A DNA stretch of 64,000 nt from Streptacidiphilus sp. 4-A2 (GTDB taxonomy: Bacteria; Actinomycetota; Actinomycetes; Streptomycetales; Streptomycetaceae). Both the position numbers and the translations under genes were made by a program. Below the pieces are notes generated by a model. It saw only the letters and a program-made list of their open reading frames with translations, was not told the origin of the DNA and did no database searches. This document shows, in pieces, positions 57,957-64,000 of the stretch. The DNA lies in contig JAAFYY010000001.1 of the NCBI GenBank assembly GCA_014284505.1, forward strand, positions 8,295,845 through 8,359,844. The letters run 5' to 3'. Positions within the stretch are counted from its first letter, which is position 1. Each line of letters begins with the position of its first letter.

Positions 57957-58960
57957 TCAGTTGTGGGCGTGCAGGACCTCGTTGAGCCCGCCCCAGGAGC
58001 CGGTCCGGGCGATGACCTCGACCGCGCCGCTCTGCGAGTTGCGGCGGAAGAGCAGGTCACTCTGCCCGCTCAGCTCGACAGCCTTGACGATCTTGCCGTC
58101 CGGCACGGTGACCCGGGTGCCCGCGGTCACATAGAGGCCCGCCTCCACCACGCAGTCGTTGCCCAGCGAGATGCCGATCCCGGCGTTGGCGCCCAGCAGG
58201 CAGCGCTCGCCGATGGAGACGACCTGCTTGCCGCCACCGGACAGGGTGCCCATGATCGAGGAGCCGCCGCCGATGTCGCTGTTGTCGCCGACCACCACGC
58301 CCGCCGAGATCCGGCCCTCGACCATGGAGATGCCCAGTGTCCCGGCGTTGAAGTTGACGAAGCCCTCGTGCATGACGGTGGTTCCGGCCGCCAGGTGCGC
58401 GCCCAGGCGCACCCGGTCGGCGTGGGCGATCCGGACGCCGCTCGGGACGACGTAGTCGGTCATCCTCGGGAACTTGTCGATGCCGAACACCGCCAGCTGC
58501 CCGCCTCGGCGCGGACGACGGCCAGCCGGGCGGCCTCGACGCCGTCCACCGGGACCGGGCCGATGCTGGTCCAGGCGACATTGGCCAGCAGGCCGAAGAG
58601 GCCGTCGAGGTTCTGGCCGTGCGGCCGGACCAGGCGGTGGCTCAGCAGGTGCAGCCGCAGGTAGGCGTCGTGCGCGTCCTTGGGGGCCTCGTCCAGGGAG
58701 GCGATGACGGTGCGCACGGCGACCACCTCGACGCCGCGTCGGGCGTCGGTGCGCAGCGCGCCCGCCGCGCTCGCACCGAGCGCGGCAACGGCCTCCTCGG
58801 TCGAGAGCCGGGTGGTGCCGGCCTCGCCGGGCGTCTCGGTGAGGGCAGGGGCGGGGAACCAGGTGTCAAGTACCGTGCCGTCGGCGGCGATGCTGGCCAG
58901 ACCAGCGGCGACGGCGCCGCGGGCGATACGGGAGTCAGGGGATGTGGTCTCGTTGGTCAC
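57957..58960 (-). CDS. dapD: tetrahydrodipicolinate N-succinyltransferase
   Basis: Lysine/diaminopimelate pathway enzyme: succinyl-CoA + tetrahydrodipicolinate to N-succinyl-2-amino-6-oxopimelate, supplying peptidoglycan cross-links. About 333 aa. GTG 58960: MTNETTSPDSRIARGAVAAG, an actinobacterial N-terminal domain, then one base missing near 58493 and a left-handed beta-helix: VRIAHADRVRLGAHLAAGTT, VMHEGFVNFNAGTLG, GVVVGDNSDIGGGSSIMGTL, GERCLLGANAGIGISLGNDC. Ends GGLNEVLHAHN. Actinobacterial DapD type (as in M. tuberculosis). Monocistronic. Confidence 0.93.
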
Positions 58961-59144
58961 CCCTGAACGCTAACCAATCCATCCGGCGGACGCCGAACCG
59001 TACCGCCCTGCGGACCGCTCCGGTCCGCCCGCCGGTCGCGTCGGACAGGCCCGGGGCTGCCCCCATCCGGCTGACCGGATCGGTCCGCCTCTGGACCCGA
59101 TCAAGCCTGCCGCGATGGAGTAGACGCAGGCCAGACTGGAGCAC

Positions 59145-59706
59145 ATGACCCGAGCACTGCTTGTTATCGATGTCCAGGAATCCTTCCGAGCCCGCGCTGA
59201 GTGGGCGGAGATCAACAACCCGAAGATCACCGACCAGGTGAACCGGCTGCTGCGGCTCGCCCGCGACGCGGGAGACACCGTGGTCTGGGTGCTGCACTCC
59301 GAGCCCGGCAGCGGCGGCGTCTTCGACCCGGCCCTCGGCCATGTCCGGCCGATGGCGGAGCTGGAGCCGCTGGAGGGCGAGCTCACGCTGTGCAAGACCT
59401 CGCACAACGCCTTCACCACCACCAGCCTCCAGCAGGAGCTGACCCTGCGCGGGGTGCGCGAGCTGACGGTCTGCGGCATCCGTACCGAGCAGTGCGTCGA
59501 GACCACCACCCGGGTCGGCAGCGACCTCGGCTACCAGGTCACCTTTGTCAGCGACGCCCACCGCGACCAACCCGATCACCCGCAACGGCGTCACCCTCTC
59601 CGCGGAGGAGATCGTCCGCCGCACCGAGTTCGCCCTGGCGGACCGCTTCGCCACCATCGCCACCGTGGACGAGCTGGAACAGCAGGCCCGGGAGGGGGCA
59701 CGATAG
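59145..59706 (+). CDS. isochorismatase-like cysteine hydrolase
   Basis: About 187 aa. ATG 59145: MTRALLVIDVQESFRARAEW (catalytic Asp), VVWVLHSEPGSGGVFDPALG, LCKTSHNAFTTTSL (Lys), ELTVCGIRTEQCVETTTRVG (nucleophilic Cys in EQCVETT). One break near 59566 restores ATNPITRNGVTLSAEEIVRR and stop 59704. Family members hydrolyse amides such as nicotinamide or carbamates. Its stop lies 7 bp before the GlxA-type regulator, so they are one operon. Confidence 0.88.
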
Positions 59707-59713
59707 CCGCACC

Positions 59714-60658
59714 ATGAGCCGCATTCTCTTCCTGCTGGTGCCCGGCGTGCATCTGCTCGATCTCGCCGGGCCCGCGCAGGTCTTCTCCGCCGCCGCCGGC
59801 TTCGGCCACGACTACACCCTGGACTATGTCGCGGAGCAGCCGGTTGTGCCCAGCGCGCAGGGGGTCGCCCTGCACGCCGGGACGGGCTGGCCCGAGCTGG
59901 GGCCGGAGGATCTGCTGCTCGTCCCCGGCTGGCGGGCGCCCACCCTGGCGCAGGGGCCGGAACCTGGGCCGGAGCTGCTGCGGGGGCTGCGCGAGCACCA
60001 TGCCCGGGGCGGGACGGTGGCCAGCGTCTGCGCCGGGGCGGAGGCGCTGGGCCTGGCCGGTCTGCTCGACGGCCGCCGCTGCACCACCCACCACGACCTC
60101 CAGGAGGCTGGCCGCCCGCTACCCGGCGGCCACCATCGTGCGCGACGTGCTGTTCACCGCTGACGACCGGGTGGTGACCTCCGCGGGCATCGCCAGCGGT
60201 ATCGACCTGGCGCTGAGCCTGGTGGCCGGCCGGCACGGACCGGCCGCGGCGGCCAGGGTCGCCCGCGACATGGTGGTCTATGCCCGCCGCAACGGGCACG
60301 AGCAGCAGGACAGCGCGCCATGCTGCGGCACCGCGCCCATCTGGATGACACCGTGCACCGGGCCCAGGACACCCTGGACCGCCGCTTTGTCGAGCGGCTG
60401 CCCCTGACCGAGCTCGCCGGGGCGGCAGGGGTCAGCGAGCGCACGCTGACCCGGCTGTTCACCCGGGCGACCGGCCTCACTCCGCTGCGCTACCAGCAGA
60501 CGCTGCGGCTGGAGCGCGCGGAGCACCTGATCGCGCACGGGACGACGGTCGAGGCCGCCGCCCGCGCCGTCGGCTTCGAGGACCCGCGGATGCTGCGGCG
60601 GCTGCGCAGCCGCACCGACGCCGACCGACGCCCGGCCGCAGCCGGGCCGGGCCGGTAG
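59714..60658 (+). CDS. GlxA-type AraC-family regulator (DJ-1/PfpI + HTH), frame-disrupted
   Basis: About 318 aa. ATG 59714: MSRILFLLVPGVHLLDLAGP, AQVFSAAAGFGHDYTLDYVA; DJ-1-like elbow VASVCAGAEALGLAGLLDGR with a Cys; break near 60110; AARYPAATIVRDVLFTADDR, VVTSAGIASGIDLALSLVAG; break near 60317; AraC helix-turn-helix pair LPLTELAGAAGVSERTLTRL and TTVEAAARAVGFEDPRMLRR. DJ-1 domain plus AraC HTH is the GlxA/FtrA architecture, regulators of small-molecule catabolism; likely regulates the upstream hydrolase. Confidence 0.88.
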
Positions 60659-60702
60659 CCAGGCCGGCCGGTAGCCGGTCCGGTAGCCGGCTCGGTAGCA
60701 GG
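60653..60702. repeat. CGGTAGCC repeats between convergent genes
   Basis: GGTAGCC/GGTAGCA occurs four times (60654, 60670, 60682, 60695), spaced 12-16 bp, between convergent araC-type and baeRF genes. It may act as a weak terminator region. Confidence 0.5.
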
Positions 60703-60703
60703 A

Positions 60704-61803
60704 TCAGTAGCGCAGTACGGCGGCGATCCGGCCGGAGTCGGTGAGTTCGCCGTCCGGTACGAAGCGCACCTGGGCGCCGGTGTCCAGGGCCTTCTCGATG
60801 ACCTCGTCGACGATGTCCTCGCGGGCGCCCTGCTCGCCCGCGTCGGCGTGGACCAGGTGTTCGCCGTCGTCGCGCACGGTCACCTGGTAGTTCTCCTCGA
60901 CGGCCACCAGTCCGACCCGCCCGTCGCCGACCTTCTGCCACACCTCGTCGATCCCGGCCGCGAACTCCCGGCGTCCCTTGGCCAGGTCCAGATCCTTCAG
61001 GGCGGCGGCGACGTCCAGCTGCGCCTGGGCGTCGGCCGCGGGCCTGACCGCCTGCCACACCGCCTCGGGCGTGCCGTGGGTCAGCCCCCCGTGCGGGATG
61101 TGCGCGGTCGCGTTCTTGACGGCCGTGCCGACGTCGTCCAGCAGGGCCAGCGCCGCGGCCTCGCCGACCACGAACAGCGGGCGGGGCTCGGCCGCGAGCA
61201 CGACCCCGAGCGCGGTGTCCGCCTCGCGCAGGAACTGCCGGGTCAGCTCGTCGGTGAAGGTGCTCGGCAGGTCGCCGATGCGTTCCTTGCGCTCGGAGTC
61301 CGGGTCCTCCAGGCTGCGGCTGAGCGGGAAGGCCCCGTTCGTCCGCTCGACAACGCGTTCCAGGCCGCCGCCCCAGAGCCGGGCGTGGTCGGCGGCGATC
61401 ACCAGCACCCAGTAGGGGCGCTGGGCCGCGTGGGTGGCCACCAGATTGCGGGTGAGGTAGGTGTCGGAGAGCACCACCCGGGCGGCCACGCTGCGGTTCA
61501 GGGTCCACACCTCGTGCTCGTCGGGGGAGACGAACAGGGCCAGGCCGTCCGCGGAGTGCACCAGGTCGACCTCGGCCAGGGCCGCCTCCAGCTGCTCGAC
61601 CACCTTGATCCGGTCCGCGCGGGAGATCTCCGGGTCGGCGTGGACCCGCTCCTTGGCCTCGGCCACCAGATTGCGCAGCCGCACCGGGTCCTGGGCGTTG
61701 TCCGGCTCGCGCCGGTGGGTGGGCATCAGGAATCGACACAGCGGGATAGGGGCGGGGAACGACGCAGCTCGGCGAGCACGGCGGAGGTGAGTGCGCGATT
61801 CAT
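60704..61803 (-). CDS. baeRF (archaeo-eukaryotic release-factor-like) domain protein
   Basis: About 366 aa. ATG 61803 after AAAGGGTCTCC: MNRALTSAVLAELRRSPPLS; one break near 61735, then FLMPTHRREPDNAQDPVRLR, NLVAEAKERVHADPEISRAD, GLALFVSPDEHEVWTLNRSV, PYWVLVIAADHARLWGGGLE, RPLFVVGEAAALALLDDVGT, ending SGRIAAVLRY. Matches the bacterial relatives of aRF1/Pelota-type proteins (baeRF, type 3-like), predicted to act on ribosomes. Divergent from argF. Confidence 0.82.
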
Positions 61804-61951
61804 GGAGACCCTTTCCGTAGGTGGTGTGCCTTCCTCTGGCTGTTCCCACAGCGGCTGACCATGAATCCGGTATATCGGACAAATGATAAGAAGATGGGGC
61901 GGGATTGGGCATCGCGGGCGCGGGGGAGGCGTCCGACTGAGCCGATCGCAC

Positions 61952-61984
61952 TGTATAAACATGCAGCTAGTTGTATATACTTGC
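61952..61984. promoter_or_regulatory. tandem ARG-box-like direct repeats upstream of argF
   Basis: TGTATAAACATGC (61952-61964) and TGTATATACTTGC (61972-61984) are 11/13 identical and start exactly 20 bp apart, in a distinctly AT-rich patch 40-70 bp before argF. The sequence and two-helical-turn spacing resemble the paired ARG boxes bound by ArgR hexamers. Confidence 0.6.
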
Positions 61985-62023
61985 CGCAACTACTGATCAC
62001 TCCGTCGCCTTCGGGAGCCCGGC

Positions 62024-63024
62024 ATGGCCTTCAATCTGCGGAATCGCACTTCCTCAAGGAGCTGGACTTCACCGCCCAGGAGTTCCGCTTCCTGCTCGAC
62101 CTGTCGGCGCAGCTGAAGGCGGCCAAGTACGCGGGCACCGAGCAGCCCCGGCTCCGCGGCCGGAACATCGCGCTGATCTTCGAGAAGTCCTCCACCCGCA
62201 CCCGCTGCGCCTTCGAGGTGGCCGCGGCGGACCAGGGCGCGCACACCACCTATCTGGACCCGAGCGGCTCGCACCTCGGCGGCAAGGAGTCGGTCAAGGA
62301 CAGCGCGCGGGTCCTCGGCCGGATGTTCGACGGTATCGAGTACCGGGGGCACGGCCAGCAGATCGTCGAGGAACTGGCCGCGCATGCCGGGGTCCCGGTC
62401 TGGAACGGGCTCACCGACGAGTGGCACCCGACCCAGATGCTGGCCGACCTGCTCACTGTCCGCGAGCACTGCCCCAAGCCGCTCGCCGAGGTCGCCCTGG
62501 TCTACCTCGGCGACGCCCGCAACAACATGGGCAACTCGCTGCTGGTCACCGGCGCGCTGCTGGGGATGGACATCCGGGTGGTCGCCCCCCGGGAGCTGTG
62601 GCCCACCGCCGAGGTCCAGGCACAGGCGCGGGCCCTGGCCGAGCACAGCGGCGCGCGGATCACGGTCACCGAGGACGTCGCGGCCGGGGTCCAGGGTGCG
62701 GACTTCCTCTACACCGATGTCTGGGTGTCCATGGGCGAGCCCAAGGAGGTCTGGGCCGAGCGGATCAAGCTGCTGCTGCCGTACCAGGTGTCCATGGAAA
62801 CGGTCCGGGCCACCGGCAATCCGGCGGTGAAGTTCCTGCACTGCCTCCCGGCCTTCCACGACCTGGGCACCGAGGTGGCCCGGCAGCTGCACGCCGACAC
62901 CGGGCTGACCGAACTGGAGGTCACCGACGAGCTCTTCGAGTCGCCGCACTCGGTGGTCTTCGACCAGGCCGAGAACCGGCTGCACACCATCAAGGCGGTC
63001 ATGGTGGCGACCCTCGGCGACTGA
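62024..63024 (+). CDS. argF: ornithine carbamoyltransferase
   Basis: Carbamoyl phosphate + ornithine to citrulline, about 333 aa. ATG 62024 (MAFNLRNRHFLKELDFTAQE once one C is restored near 62047; the literal frame begins further upstream without a good start). Carbamoyl-phosphate loop FEKSSTRTRCAFE, PVWNGLTDEWHPTQMLADLL, ornithine-binding HCLPAF with Cys, DLGTEVARQLHADTGLTELE, ending HTIKAVMVATLGD. Standing alone, away from other arg genes, with ArgR-like boxes upstream; the length and HPTQ loop fit either the anabolic enzyme or the catabolic ArcB. Confidence 0.93.
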
Positions 63025-63077
63025 TCCGCGGACCCCGCCCCGCCCGCGTCGCTGATGCGGGCGGGATGCACTATGGT

Positions 63078-63095
63078 TATCTCGACGTCAAGATA
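63078..63095. promoter_or_regulatory. palindrome upstream of acnA
   Basis: TATCTCGAC / GTCAAGATA is an 18-bp palindrome with one mismatch, 70 bp before the aconitase start. Similar TCTTGACGTCAAGA-type sites, as I recall, precede TCA-cycle genes in Streptomyces. Confidence 0.5.
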
Positions 63096-63164
63096 TCCTC
63101 GGCATGGTCGCGTGGGTGCGCGCCGTCCAGAGACTGTGCGCATGGAAAGATTAGGGAGACAGTC

Positions 63165-64000
<836 letters not shown>

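Overview
The window is high-GC actinobacterial chromosome, almost certainly from a Streptomycetaceae member (Streptomyces, Kitasatospora or Streptacidiphilus). It carries SepH, the CutR/CutS two-component pair, the ceoB/ceoC TrkA pair, DUF4193, DUF3093, DUF3710, DUF3159, DUF5998 and DUF6099 proteins, GTG/TTG starts and strong third-position GC bias. Most of it reads as core chromosome. No tRNA, rRNA, insertion sequence, phage gene or CRISPR array was seen.

The main caveat is sequence quality. About 40 of roughly 57 genes change reading frame one to seven times while staying homologous to one full-length protein. Nearly all breaks inspected are repaired by restoring one G or C, usually in a short G/C run. 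I read this as indel error in the assembly rather than gene decay, so broken genes are annotated as one CDS spanning their pieces. ORFs that appear fused (kdpD-kdpE; rRNA methyltransferase-ATPase) have the same cause.

Layout. 1-8.4 kb: M16 peptidases, a TetR/DHA2 efflux pair, rtcB, a thiamine-binding protein, a hydrolase and an ATP-grasp enzyme. 8.6-17.6 kb: acyl-CoA synthetase, HPr, an N-GNAT/acyl-CoA-synthetase fusion, DUF5998, phosphodiesterase, VOC protein and a rhodanese. 17.7-33.2 kb: sepH, sugar-lactone oxidase, MFS, hemH, inositol-phosphatase, cutRS, acyl-ACP desaturase, DUF4193, DUF3093, thioesterase-dut-DUF3710. 33.3-42.5 kb: an organosulfur island with SsuABC-type ABC transporter, TauD dioxygenase, flavin monooxygenase, a probable Cys-containing leader peptide, a ROK regulator and an amidase. 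42.9-52.9 kb: a potassium-homeostasis block with kdpDE, an OB-fold protein, DUF3159, ceoC/ceoB, a KimA-like permease and an rRNA uracil methyltransferase. 53.0-53.7 kb: an antitoxin/Fic-like toxin pair. 53.9-64 kb: RlmA-type methyltransferase, AAA ATPase, MazG, DUF6099, dapD, isochorismatase, GlxA-type regulator, baeRF protein, argF and the start of acnA.

How genes cooperate. The monooxygenase, TauD and SsuABC genes form one operon for uptake and desulfonation of organosulfur compounds, preceded by the leader peptide, so sulfur-limitation control is likely. KdpD/KdpE, CeoB/CeoC and the permease point to coordinated K+ sensing and uptake. Several pairs are translationally coupled by 1-4 base overlaps (thioesterase-dut-DUF3710, ceoB-ceoC, permease-methyltransferase, antitoxin-toxin, and kdpD-kdpE after frame repair). 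Regulatory sites supported by sequence include tandem CCTACG-N4-CGTAGG sites at the desaturase promoter, two TGTATAWACWTGC direct repeats before argF, a near-perfect palindrome before acnA and an inverted repeat over the toxin-antitoxin start.
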